Source: Welwitschia mirabilis (taxonomy: Eukaryota; Gnetophyta; Gnetopsida; Welwitschiales). From it: 47,454 bases of DNA. The stretch lies in assembly GCA_051453625.1 (NCBI GenBank), contig JBOZIK010000001.1, forward strand, positions 14,164,506 through 14,211,959, read 5' to 3'. This document shows, piece by piece, positions 12,353-24,564 of the stretch. The translations under genes were made by a program, and so were the position numbers. Positions within the stretch are counted from its first letter, which is position 1; each line of letters begins with the position of its first letter. The notes under the pieces are model-generated. The model was not told where the DNA came from, searched no databases, and saw only the letters and a list, made by a program, of their open reading frames with translations.

Positions 12353-13757
12353 CTTGTAACTAATTCTAATTTTGAGGTCCCCCATTAATATTCTATTCAT
12401 CATTATAACTTTAAAGTATCCAAATTTCATCATATTAAGTGACATCACAGTTATTGAATAAATTTCCAAGCTTTTAAAATTTTTAGTACTAAACCCAACC
12501 ATATTGTAAGTTTATTGCTTCATTAGCTTTTAAGCATTCTAAAAAATCGAATACTAGACCAATTATTAACTTCGAACAATTAATTTAAAAAAACAAAATC
12601 CGCAGCAAACACGAATCATAAAAGCACAAAAATTCTCTTAACTGGACGTCTCTCCAGCATAAGATCACATCCCATATTTGGAATCGTTAGGATGAAATGC
12701 AATATAGAACTTACCACTCTATACACAATGTATTAGATTTCAAAAGACAGCATAACAAGAAAACATTTAATGGAGTTGCACCTCTTCCATGCCTTCAATC
12801 TCCAGATAGACAAAACAAGTAAATAAAACTGCATATACCAGAACCGAGTAAAATGTTTCGTTTCGCAAAATTTGTAACGTTAAATGTGATATTAGTTTAT
12901 GATTTCACAATTTCACGAGAACATCATTACAACACTATATATAAACACAAAACAATTTAAAGCAGAGAAAATAAAAATTCGTAGAAATGAAATTTGACAA
13001 AATCACTTAACGCTACGTTGTCTTATGCCTTAAAACTGTAATATTCCAAAACCACTTCCACTACCATTTTGTTTATGTTGTGATCCCCCTAATTCAAAGT
13101 GAATTGATATTACAAATCATGTTGAAATCAGTTTCTATGCTATGTCAAACTAGTATAAGAGTATACGGATAGGATATACTAGGCAAAGAAATATCAGGTT
13201 CTGTGCGATAACTATGTCTAACGAGAATGAAGATATATCATACTGAAGAAATATCAGTTTCTGTACTCTTTTTAACTTTCAAAATGTAAACTCTATAAGA
13301 AAATACTTTTAATTTACCTATCTTTAGACTATGCTCTTTTTACCAGACTATAAGAAGAAACCGGCAACCAATTAGACGCTACTCCATAAGTAAAAGGTAA
13401 TCAATATGTCCTTAATGAAATTGACAATAAGAGAGAATTTGCTAATAAGTTAATTCAAAAAACCGTCACCGTTTTGCTGCATTTGTCAATTAAAATAACG
13501 AATAATGGTGTTTGGAACAATAATCACCAACTACTTACATAGTAGGCCACTGGACGAGAAAACCGTTAAATACTTCCATCAAAGCTGTGCAGTTTCGTTG
13601 TCAATTCCACAAGCAGATTAGCTACGTTGTTTTGACTCGGAGAGACAGGACGTCGATCGATTCCATAGGCAAACTTAACACATAAAGAAAAAATCTGTAA
13701 GATATTTTGAAAGCGTAGAAAACCTCGTAACAAATGCAGTCCTTTCAGTGAAAATAC

Positions 13758-14050
13758 CTTTCTTTCCACTCATATCGCCAGCAAGTCTGCGCTTAGGAGT
13801 CTAAGATAGCGAACACGCACACTGAGATCGCCCGGATTGGCCCAAAAATTTATTCATGGCCAGATTCTAGGGTAATGAATTTTTCACTGCAAAATTCACC
13901 AGAGAAATCCACCTCAAAAATTCAACCGAAGATGTTTAGGATTCCTGAATTCTGCAATGGACAGGCCTAGACCATTGTGGGCTCCTCTGGCGATTCAAAT
14001 GCTGTAGAAGTGACGCATGGAGAGATGTCTACGTACATTCAATTAGGGTG
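13758..14050 (-). promoter_or_regulatory. Possible minus-strand promoter, 5' UTR and first codons
   Basis: On the minus strand an ATG at 13773 starts ATGAGTGGAAAGAAAG followed directly by GTATTT, which would fit a short first coding exon with a donor site. Upstream are a CCAAT box within GGGCCAATCCGGGCGATC (about 13,829-13,846) and CpG-rich sequence. No downstream exon could be assigned, so this is a suggestion based only on local signals. Confidence 0.2.
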
Positions 14051-14325
14051 TGATTAATTGTATATGAAAAAACCTCATGTACAAAAAGCATTGCCTCCTG
14101 GTTTGCCTCGGCTTGGCAAAGTGCTCGGAATCGCTTTGCCTTTGTCATCTTTTGCTGTAATGACTTTTCATATTTGCCTTTCTCATATTTTTTTGTAATG
14201 ACTTTTGACATTTGAATTTAATAAACTTGTTCATTATATCCCTCTATTATATTGCTCTACTGCGTGACTCTCCACATGCCGCTCTCCCCAGCTTTTCTTT
14301 TGGCTATGTCAACAAATAAAAGGGA

Positions 14326-14375
14326 AGTAAAAGGGTTGTAATGAAATCCAATAAGTAAAAGGGTTGTAATGAAAT
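14326..14375. repeat. Direct repeat, 28-bp period, 2 copies
   Basis: AGTAAAAGGGTTGTAATGAA occurs at 14326 and 14354 with identical sequence in both copies. It is a local duplication inside the CpG-retaining region. Confidence 0.9.
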
Positions 14376-16099
14376 TGAAGCATTCTCTGAGAAACAGGAA
14401 AAAATTTACTTACTTTATATTGAATCATGCTTTCCCAAAAGCTCAAACATCACATATAAACCAGAAAAAAGGGGAGGATGATTACATAGATTCCAATAGT
14501 GTATCTCCTTTTATCGCTCCAAGAATATGGAGAAATGAAAATGAAAAAAATAGAGCATCCAAAGCTCAGAGCAGATAAAAATTATCTTAACCAGAAGCAG
14601 AATAAAAAGAATATTACCTCAGGCATCGGAGTACGACATCATTAGACAGGTCTGGACCAAGAACCCAACGAACAATACAATAGGAAGATGCCGAAATAAA
14701 AATAAGTAGCGTCACTCGTTAACTCTCATCTCAAATATGACAGCAGATGAAAAACAACAGTCACTAGGAAGCGTGTAATTAGAACAAGTAATCAACACCG
14801 ATTCGTTTACAGAAGATTATAAACACGTATGTATTCCATAAGATAAACAGGTTGCACTCTTGGCATGCTTAGTCTAACTTAGATCCTAAATGGATAATAT
14901 TTGATGTCCAGAACGCAAAACGAAAAGAACTTTATCCAATCGTTTCAAGTACGCATTAAGCATCAAGATAGAATAGAAAGAAGTTTGGTAAGATAACAAT
15001 TCCAAAACTGAGATACCTTAATTAAAGTGGCTAAGACGCCAATACGACGATTTCCACGAAAGACACCAGCAATAATGAGGTTAGTTACCATAAAAGATTT
15101 CAGCAACGTGCAGTAAACGTTTAAACAAGAATCAGTTAACGCACCTTACATAGCGTTCAGGTATTCACTCGGTATATGTTAACATCCTTATTTTCTTAAA
15201 GCCAGCTTCAGAGTTCAAACAAATTCACATGGCATTGAACGTTCTTGAGCAACGTTATATATGCACATGTATTTTAGTGAGAGAAGCATTAATTATTTCC
15301 GACCCGATACGTGTCTTCCAAAATTATTAGATGAGTAACAATCAAAAGGGATCAAAGAGAAAACAAAGCGACACACGCGCCAGGCATGAATGAAAGCCCT
15401 GCCAAAAAAAAAATTGAAAAAGAAATAACGCAGTATATTTATTAATATTTTGATCAACCTCGAGAGCGCTCCCTACGAGGTACAATCCCTTGTATCTACA
15501 ATCTACATGCATAAATATATCCTCTATGACATTGTCTATGGAGCAGTTAAGGGGCCTCACAGAGTCCACGGCTGCAATAGACTGCCAAATTTTCAAAATA
15601 CCGTGATATGTAATTACAATCATCATCAGCAGATATATAGCACTAGTCAAGCACTATAGTCAGAAATCATTACTAACTAAAATCATATAAGTATGATTGA
15701 GGTAATATTATACTAAAAGAGTTGTTAAACCGTGCTTTGAGGCCAGACGAAATTTTAAAACAATAGTGAGGGTATAAAACAGAGGTAGCAAAGAACGTCC
15801 CTCTTTGAAGTTTAACAAGAAAAGACGGTGGAAATATATTGCAAACACATACAACAAGACAAACGTAAAAGTCGAAAACAACGTTTCACTAAAAACGCTC
15901 GATATGAGACCGAGCAAGCACATCAAAGATCGGCGAAAATAAAGCTGTAGATCTGGTGAACATCAAACAAAAAGAAAGAAAACCGCACGTCAACAACACA
16001 GAACGCAGAACTGAAGCACGTGGGATGAACACAACCGGAAAACGTAAAATGCGACATACATCCGAAAAAGGAATAAGCAGGAATAAATAAATTACAGAC

Positions 16100-16390
16100 A
16101 CAGAAACATACAACTAGCGTTTCTAGGGTTCGAAGAAAGCAAACAATGAACAAAACATCATCAAGAAATCAAAAAAATAATAAACCAACCTAAAGCCACG
16201 GTGTCTAGGATCTCCACAAAACATCGAATGAAAGCTTATCGAGAAATCAAAAACTGTTTCTAGGATCTCAACAGAGCAAACAAAGAAAACAATACTTATC
16301 AAAAAATCAAAAAATAAACAGACACATACAGCTAGGGTTTCTAGGTTTTCATAAAAGCAAACAAAGAAATAAACGGTATCAGTTCAACAA
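16100..16390. repeat. Imperfect tandem repeat, about 4 units of 55-105 bp, with AACCCTAG motifs
   Basis: Units share CTAGNGTTTCTAGG, AAGCAAACAAAGAAA and ATCAAGAAATCAAAAAAT blocks. Related starts fall near 16,117, 16,199, 16,256 and 16,331. On the minus strand two units carry AACCCTAG, a telo-box-like element common in promoters and 5' UTRs of plant housekeeping genes (established knowledge). Its place at the right end of the CpG-retaining region would fit a minus-strand 5' region, but no start site can be fixed. Confidence 0.55.
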
Positions 16391-16983
16391 ACAATAATTG
16401 TGACAGACATTCAAAATGCTCTACCAAGTGATAACGAGAAGAGGCCTGCATCGCGACCAAATATATACAACATTATATCGGAACAATTGTGAATCGTAAG
16501 AAGCACGACCATCCGGAAGAGCCGCACACAAGAAAAGCTGCACTTCTTGATAAGGACAATTCATTAAGGCTCATTGTTAAGGAAGAACGTCCGCGAACAA
16601 CAGGATACGAACGCGTTTCATTGACGTGGCGATTACTTTAAAAAGTTCATTTTCTGAAAGAATATATTGATTAAATTTTAATAAAAATTCTTAAGCCAGA
16701 CGAAAGGGTAATTGCAATGACCACAGTTTTGTAAGCTTTCATACCTTCGCTTGTCCTTGCAAGTAAGTGGTTTAATGAAATACTATTTTGTGTTTGCCAT
16801 CTCTACTTCTCATGAACCGGATTTTGTCAAAGCAGAAATTTCATAAAAATTATATTCAGGACTAAGTTTGTGTCACCAAATGAAACCCATTGGTGGCCCT
16901 TATTTGCTTAAGAGCTTATTACAAAATGTCTAGATTTCACTTGTGACATATACCCGTCATCTCAAAACCCATATTAAAATTTC

Positions 16984-17135
16984 AAAAAAAAAAAGCCTCA
17001 TGTCAAATGTGTCTTAAAGACATAAATAAAACCATAAGCGAACATGCACATTGTAGAACTTGAACCCAAAATCCTAAATCTAATTGTTTATAAACATGAC
17101 TTGATTAACTATGCTATATGTTAAGCTCTAAGACT
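16984..17135 (-). repeat. Candidate tRNA-derived SINE
   Basis: On the minus strand TAGCATAGTTAA (17105-17116) fits the Pol III A box, TRGCNNAGNNGG, except at the last two bases. GGTTCAAGTTC (17056-17066) fits the B box, GGTTCRANNCC, at all but one base. The spacing is about that of a tRNA head. Downstream the unit ends in a run of 11 T (16984-16994), like plant SINEs with T-rich tails. The sequence does not fold as an intact tRNA, so a SINE or tRNA pseudogene is more likely than a tRNA gene. No flanking target duplication was identified. Confidence 0.45.
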
Positions 17136-20100
17136 CTCTCTCATGATGTTGAAGTTATTTTGTTTTTGTTCTAATTCAAACCTTTCCTAAGTATTCCAAC
17201 ATTTTATTAATGTTATACATATTGAAATATTTTACATCAAAGGATCTTAAGTAGAGAAACAACATTTGGTAATATTAAATGAATGTGAAAAAAAAAATTA
17301 AGCGACAGGAAACTAGGATAATGCCTATTAGTTATAAGTGGTTATTTTACTATACTTAAAGGATGATGTTAGATATGAAATATTAACTTGATATTAACAT
17401 ATTTCAAGATTAAGAAGCCTATGACCAGGCTATAAATATAATGCAAATTAAAAGGAGAAAACCTCGTAGCTAAGAAATACATTATCATAACCAAACATAA
17501 ACTCTTTGAAAGTAATAAAAGATCTTTAAGAACCCTTTGCTACATGATTCTCAAGTGGTATAATAACGTTTTCATAGTCTTTTTTAAACTCGTTGGTTGT
17601 AGTCATACAAGGGCTATCATAGAGGTTTAAACCAAAGGGATATGTTGTGCAATAACAATATTTTAATGAGGCAACTGTGAAATTAAGCAAAGCACATCTG
17701 ACCACTGTTCTAATAGCCAAAAGGTATAACTAGTATCCAACTAAATTTCTTCACTTGACCTTGGATCTCAAAGCAATAATTTGTAAATTAGTAGTTTAAA
17801 TCTTAAATTAGAAAATTAAAGTTATCAAAAAATATGATTGCATTAGCTTTTTAAGATCTCATAAAAGATGTAGGGTCTAAAATAGTTCCAAAGAAATAAA
17901 TAGTATGTTATTAGATTTTGTAGATATCCAAAAATAATATGCTTTTAATAAGGATGAAATTCTTAAAAGGCTACAGGAATCCACATTAAAATGTTTTAAT
18001 CCATAAAGAAATCAATGACGTAATGTTATAAGTTGTCTTTATTATTGCGGGAAAAAAAAGGAGGCAGCAACTACAAATTCGATATGATAAAGCCTTCTAT
18101 CAATAGGTCTTACTTGATAAAATAGACACTATAAACAATGTTATGCTTTTTATAAGGAAGTTAATTTCCAAATGCTTTAAGCTCTTGATACCCATGAATT
18201 CTCTAACTAAGAGGTATGCATAATTTATCACAATGATTCTCAATGGATATGTCTTTTAAAAGCATATCATAGGAATTTTTAATTCTATAAGGATAAAAAG
18301 AACTACCATCTTTTGACTATATTAAATTTAGAAGTGAAAAATAATTATCTGGGATAGGAATTGCATTGGAAATCTAAGAGATAAAGTTTGCCAAAAAAAA
18401 AAAAAAAATTCTACAGAATTTAAGTTATCATAGATCTACTAGAATATTTCTCATGAAATCATCAATTATTTAAGCAAAGACATAAAAGAGGGACCACACC
18501 CTATTAATCTAATGAGCTATTAATTAAGATCTTAAAGAAGTAATTTAAGTGCTATTTAATGATAACAATCATGAAACTACTTATTCTAACATTGAATAAA
18601 TAATAAAAAACTTTTTCCACATAATATTCTTTTAAATCATCTTCCATGCAATCCTAAATCTTTTGAAGATAATAAATCCTTAAACCTTAACATCTCTAGG
18701 AGGCCTAAACCAATCAACAGGATTGATATCTTTCCATCTTCATCTATTCTTTAGATAAGTGGCTGTAAATAGTTAAAAATCTAGATCTCATCATCATATT
18801 ATGGAGTCAAAATATTAGCTAACCACTTATCATAAAGATACACCTTGTAGAAAGTAGTTAAAAAAGCTTAAACCTCCCTTTTTAATAGATATGTACTAAA
18901 CCCTCCATGCAACTATGCAAAATAATTTTATATCTTTATTAAATAACTACATGACATCATAAAATATCTTTCCAATTTTCTTATAACTTAAAGGAGTGAG
19001 AGCCTAATAAGAAGAAAGACAAATATGATTAATAGAAGAAACAATTTACACACTAAGTATCTTTTAGCATTTTGAGACTTATCTACTTTGAAAGCCAATT
19101 TATTAAAAGTAAAGTATCATTACTACCTAGCAGAACCTTGTAAAAAAAAAATTAAAAAAAAGATAATTTCAAGAATTTTAATCACCTTCTCATATTGGGT
19201 AATTTTTCATGGTTTAAACATAAGCCATGTGTAACTTTTGAAAATAATAAATACTAATGAATTTTCTTGATTGGTCTTAAAATCAACAAAATAATAATAA
19301 ATATTAATTCTAGAGAGTAACTATAATAGCTTAAAAATTGTTAATTAAAAAGAAGTAGTTGTCTTCAAAGTGCATTTATGAAAATTATTTATTATTTAAA
19401 TAAAGCACCTATGGGTATGTCCGAAAAATTATTTTTAGAGGATTATTATTATTTGTTTTCATTCTTAAATTTTTCAATTTTAAAGGATTTGATTCATATA
19501 TCAAAGATGTGATTAAACCCTTGGTTATTATTATATAGCAAAGAATTTATTTAATTATTAATAATGAAATCAGTTAGCTAATCTTCTCATTAAATCTTTT
19601 GGCTTCACCTTATTTATCAAATCATTTCTACTACATGATGATTACCTTTGTGGTCTTAAATAAGTTGGTTCGAATTTTAACTGATATGAATATTGTGACT
19701 AAGATTTTCATGCTTATCCTTTTGCATAGCATGACATGAAAAATTACTATAATAATATAAATATAGGAAGACCAAGGACATCCTTACCTTAAAGATCTTT
19801 CAATAGGAAGAGTGAAAATAACATCTCCTATAATATCAACACTAGCATTTGCATCCTTAAACAAATAATTTACCATATGAACAAAAATATTTTCAAATCT
19901 TAGCTTTCTATGTAAGGTAAGATGAAGTTTAATTCAATTCTATCATGACCTTTTGGATAATAAAGTTTAAAAAAGAAAATATCTTGATTAGTATCCTTTA
20001 CTCATGCTAAACATTTTCAAGAGGATAAAACATTATTAAGAATATATCTAACTTTGATTAATAAAACTCTAATCAATACAAATAATATCAAGTATTATAG

Positions 20101-23100
20101 TCTTTAACTTGTTCGTTAAGCATTAAACAAAGTCATTGATCTCTAATTGGAAATGAAATGCGAATCACCTAATTTTGGAAAAACACAAATGATATCTTAA
20201 TTAAGCTTTGAATTAAGCTTCCTTTATGTCAGGATTTCTAATCCACCTTAAAGTATTCCTTCTACATAATATCCCAACAAGTTCTATAAAATTCTACTTA
20301 AAAAAAAAAATCCATTCATGAAGCCTTACCATTGCCCTTACTAAAGCAAACTTCCTTAGCTCATCCTCTATAATATATTTCTTTAAAATTTATTAATGAA
20401 CTTCTAATAGTTTTTAGAGAATGCGATTATAATATTGATTAAAAAGATGTGGATGAAAACCATCTAATAAAAAACCTTAGTAAAATGTCTAACTGAATAA
20501 TAAAGAATGGATTAAGGATAGAGTACAAGCTACCATCATCTTCAAGTTTGTCTAATTAAGAAGAATAAAAACCTGCCTTAAGGATCTAAAAATTTATTTA
20601 TGGTTAACATCTTGAATGTTAAGCTAATAAATTATACTCAATAAAAGGCTTCCTAAGAATTTAAATAATTACTCATTTAAAATTGCTCATGAGGATCATG
20701 ATTAAAAAGATGTTGTTTTATAGTAATAGAAATTTATGGTATGTGCTATTAAATGTTTTAACACACCTCTAACTTTAGCAAATATTTATTTACTAGCATG
20801 TTTAAATGATTTTGAATATAACACATAATGTGGATGTAATGTGTAATCAATCTAGTATTTTCACTTAGATGCATTGGGCTACCTTCTTGACCTAAAAGAA
20901 ATGATTGATGAAAAGCCTAGCTAGATTTGTATAATCCTTAGGATATGTGGTCAACACCACTTATATAAATCTAGCATGAACTATCTAATTAGAGGCATGG
21001 AAGACTTATCATATTTTACCCTCAAGTAATGTAGCACTTACTAGGACTCAAAATCATAAACTAGGATCTAATACTATGTTAGGCTATTCACTTAAACCAA
21101 AATTTACAACTGAGAAAAATCCTACATACATTTGTACAAATTATTAAGATACCTAGTTATTAAGATGTTTCATAAAATATGTATCATAATTTTTATTGAT
21201 TTAATATTATATGCATTTTCATGTAATTTTAAGAGAGAAGAACGATTTTGCTTGGTCAAATGTTTGAAGTTGATCTATAAATAAATAGTGTAATTATCTC
21301 ACAATAAGCAAACATGACAAGATCTAACAAAAGAATTAGTCATTCTAATCAGAAAAATATTTCCAAAATTCCTAGAAATATTTTTTTGGTAAATGAAATT
21401 CTATGTAATAAGTTGTGTTTCACATGATAAAATTATAGATTAAAACTAGGCATGCTATATGTTTGTTCTAAAATAGTTCCTGTAAGATTATTATCCATCA
21501 AACCCCTTAAAAGACTCAATTTTTGATTAAAATTCTCAAATAATCCAAAGATCTTAAGGGAAAATTAAGGCTAAACTACTTGTAAAGACTAGAAGGCTAT
21601 GAGATTTTCAATTATTATAGGTACTTCTTTATTGAAATCTCTATTTTCTAAATCAACTTACCATGCATAGTCTTATTTCAAACATACATTCCATTTAATT
21701 TTTTTAAAACAAAATTTAGAAGGATGTTATGTTGCCTGATCATGGACAATAGGTTACTTGGATTATCTTACTTCTCTCAAATAAAGGTGAACATTATAGT
21801 TTTCTTTAATGCTATAAAATTAATAAAATAAAAAAAATTTAAAGATTAAAGTAAATAACTTAGTTAACTTATTTTAGCTATCATCTAAGATTTTTGACTC
21901 TTATTTAAAAGAATATTATGGTTCCATGCCAAGGACATTTCTTCTACTTCATAAATTCATAGGCTCTTTATAAAGATAATAGAGTTTTGATTTCAATTTA
22001 ATCCTATTAAAAATTCTAAAAAACATATAAAAAGATTATTTCTTTATTAATAACATAATTTTACAAAAGAATATTTTATGTAATTTTATATTTGAAATAA
22101 GAATATGTTTTCAAGTTCCTCAATAAGAATGGATGTGTCAACTTTATAACTAAAGATGTTGTTGAAGATGAATATCATGTCTTTCTTAAATGTTACTTAA
22201 GAAATAACATACAAAATAAATGGAACATCTTTTAGACTCATCTCATGAGTATTTTTCTTATCTAATAGCTCCATTTTAAGTATTTTTAAATAAACTTCCA
22301 TAATTAGAATATAAGGTATGCATGTTATAATTACTTAAATAAATAATTGAGTCATGAGTAGGTCCTATATCATATATGAAAAGGACTTAACGATAATTAA
22401 ATCAAAAGGAAACAAGGATTTTTGCATAAGGTTGGAGTGGAAATTTCACATAGCATCTTCTTTGTTTTATGTAATTTTCATCCTTTTTTAAATTATTTTT
22501 TAGATGAGTAACATGGATATAAACAATCCATCCAAATTATGCATTTCAACTTTGAATGAATTAGAATTTTAAAATGATATGATCCATCAACTTAAGGAAT
22601 AGACTTATATAGAATTAACATTCATCTTTTGTTAGTGCCACTCAAGGCACATTAAATGATTTAAAAAATGACTCTAATAGTAATTCTGATTATTTTATTT
22701 TACCTAATAAATAAGATTTCTCCTCATGCTATACCTTTCTTTAAGTTCTAGTTTATATCCCACATCTTCTTGTTCTACCCTATAAATAATATCTATTTTG
22801 AGAAATGAAAATTTTTTAATGGAACAGGTTTGATATTTTCCATAAAATGTTTTTTATATTAAACTAGCATATAGCTCAATGGTGCAAAGGGCTATTAACA
22901 TTCACTCTTTTATGCATAAACATGCTATTCTTATTATTTAAAAATGGGATCATGATTTTAATGTGAGTCATCCTAAGCCTTTGATATTTTTTTATATGGT
23001 TAAACTTCCAAATCTACCTTTGATTTTTAAACCATCAGAATAGGATATTATTATCCTTCTTGGTACTATTCTTCATTTTAAAAATGATTTTCTATTGGAG

Positions 23101-24564
23101 GTATTTCTTAATAATACTTTATTAGTGTAAACCTTGTTATGAAAAAGAAAATCCTAATATTCAAAATAAGTGGTGCAATCTTATATCAGCCTCAGATTTA
23201 TTTTAATATTCCAAATTCTAGTAATTATTATGACTGTAAAGGTTATCTTTTTAAAACTTACTCTTTTTTGAAGAAGAAACTAGAAATAAAGTTTCTTCAG
23301 TATGTAACTTAAGATTTCGAGTTAATTATTTCTTGTCTCTAAATAATGATTTTAATAAATAACCTATATCATAGATTCAATAAAATGCTTTAAGATAAAA
23401 AATCCTTACTTTAAGGATCCTTTGTAAGAACATTCTAGATTCATTTAAAATTCTTATTATAGATTAATAGAGTTTTATTTTGGTGGGATTAAAAAAATGG
23501 TGATAGTTATCCTAGCATTTAGAATAGAAAGAAAGATGGAATACACTTTCTTTTATCTTGGAAAAATTATTTTTAGATAGTGTTTCTATTTTTAATACTT
23601 TTTCTACATTGACTTTGGATATGGATATTAATTCATAATTACATACTAATTTATCAAAGATTCATAGATTCATTCCTCATTTCACATTCTCATTATTAAA
23701 TGTCTTAGGCCTCATAGACAATCTTTGTAGAAAATGTATTAGTTTTTATCTTCATTTTATTACACCTACTAATGTTATTCTTCTCTAAGAAATTAAGATT
23801 TCTAGATTCTTCTCATGAGCATTTTATCCATAATGGATTTCATATTTTCATTGTTATTCTAAAGGTAAAGGGACTTTTCTATTATTTTCTATCCTAGATG
23901 TAAGCCATCTTTATGATCTTTCAGTTAAGATAGTGACCAAACAAGTATGTGGTTATCTTTACTTCTTATTTGGAAGCTTTGGTATTTATTTTATTTATGT
24001 TTTAATGATTTTAAGAGTCATTGCATTTTAGGACAACAAGTATCTTTGAGGATTCCTAATGTTCTTCAAATTTTCAGAAGATATTTTAATATGTTAAAGC
24101 TTTAAATGATAAAATAGATGGTATATTTCAATTTATAAAAGCTTTAGAATATTTAGCTTAAATGAATCTAAGGATCAATTGTATTTAAGTCATAGAAGAA
24201 ACTAATTTAATTCCACATCTACTTAACTGACTTTTACTTAAACTAGTTACATGTCTAATTTTATTTGCATCCAAAGCAAAATAGACTAGATTTATGTTAT
24301 AGCTATTATCTTTTGGTTTATCCATTTTTAAAATATTAATGGATGGAATTTTATCAAATCACTTTTTAATATTCTTAGGTATTAACTTTTATAGTACTAA
24401 TCATTCTAAAAATTAATCTCTCTTTTGGTTGCATTATTAAGCAATTACTTAGAAGGAAGATAAAAAGCATATCAAGATTTTATAAAATATAGAGTCTTGT
24501 CTCCCTTGATTTTTTAATTATTTTGATTAATAACACTACACTATTAAGTTATAATTTTCCAAGT
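17136..24564. other. Long AT-rich decayed region without recognised genes
   Basis: About 7.4 kb of very AT-rich sequence with dense stops and almost no CpG. The only frame of note, 17526-17720 on the minus strand (64 codons), matches nothing I know. A possible zinc-finger remnant of a LINE-type ORF2 (EDEYHVFLKC, plus strand, about 22,159-22,188) stands alone. A short (GT)n tract lies at 24599-24613, just past the right boundary of this region. It most likely represents old transposon insertions beyond recognition by eye. Confidence 0.4.

Larger units (their letters stand above)
12600..16650. other. CpG-retaining island; candidate host regulatory or transcribed region
   Basis: Here CpG is common: I count about 16 in 16,441-16,640, against one or two per 200 bp in the flanking decayed DNA. 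In plants such retention usually means long-term lack of methylation, as in gene promoters, 5' UTRs and active gene bodies. The minus strand has several splice-donor-like sites (AAG|GTATCT near 15,015, GAG|GTAATA near 14,617, AAG|GTATTT near 13,757). It also has a good acceptor tract ending TTTCTCAG near 14,386, and AACCCTAG motifs near 16,130 and 16,345. No frame exceeds 102 codons and none is recognised. It could be the 5' part of a gene with long introns, a non-coding transcript, or a young unmethylated insertion. Confidence 0.5.

Noticed and set aside
14610-14680. Minus-strand piece reading DLSNDVVLRCL before a donor-like site, reminiscent of the F-box start of Kelch F-box proteins
   Set aside because: Only about a dozen residues match, no further exon with F-box or Kelch sequence could be found, and the flanking frame is not conserved.
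15342-15650. 102-codon minus-strand frame in the CpG-retaining region
   Set aside because: No recognisable domain, an overlapping plus-strand frame is open as well, and the length can arise by chance. Not called as a gene.
19640-19720. Plus-strand DYLCGLK..., similar to the copia RT motif LYGLKQ
   Set aside because: Short and isolated, with stops on both sides and no YVDD motif near; could be chance in AT-rich DNA.
22120-22200. VEDEYHVFLKC, similar to the zinc-finger end of LINE reverse transcriptases
   Set aside because: A single ten-residue match without any RT or endonuclease block around it. Mentioned in the region note only.
22870-22900. TAGCTCAATGGTGCAAAGGG, a good tRNA A-box-like sequence
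   Set aside because: No B box at the right distance and no cloverleaf; not a tRNA gene or SINE call.
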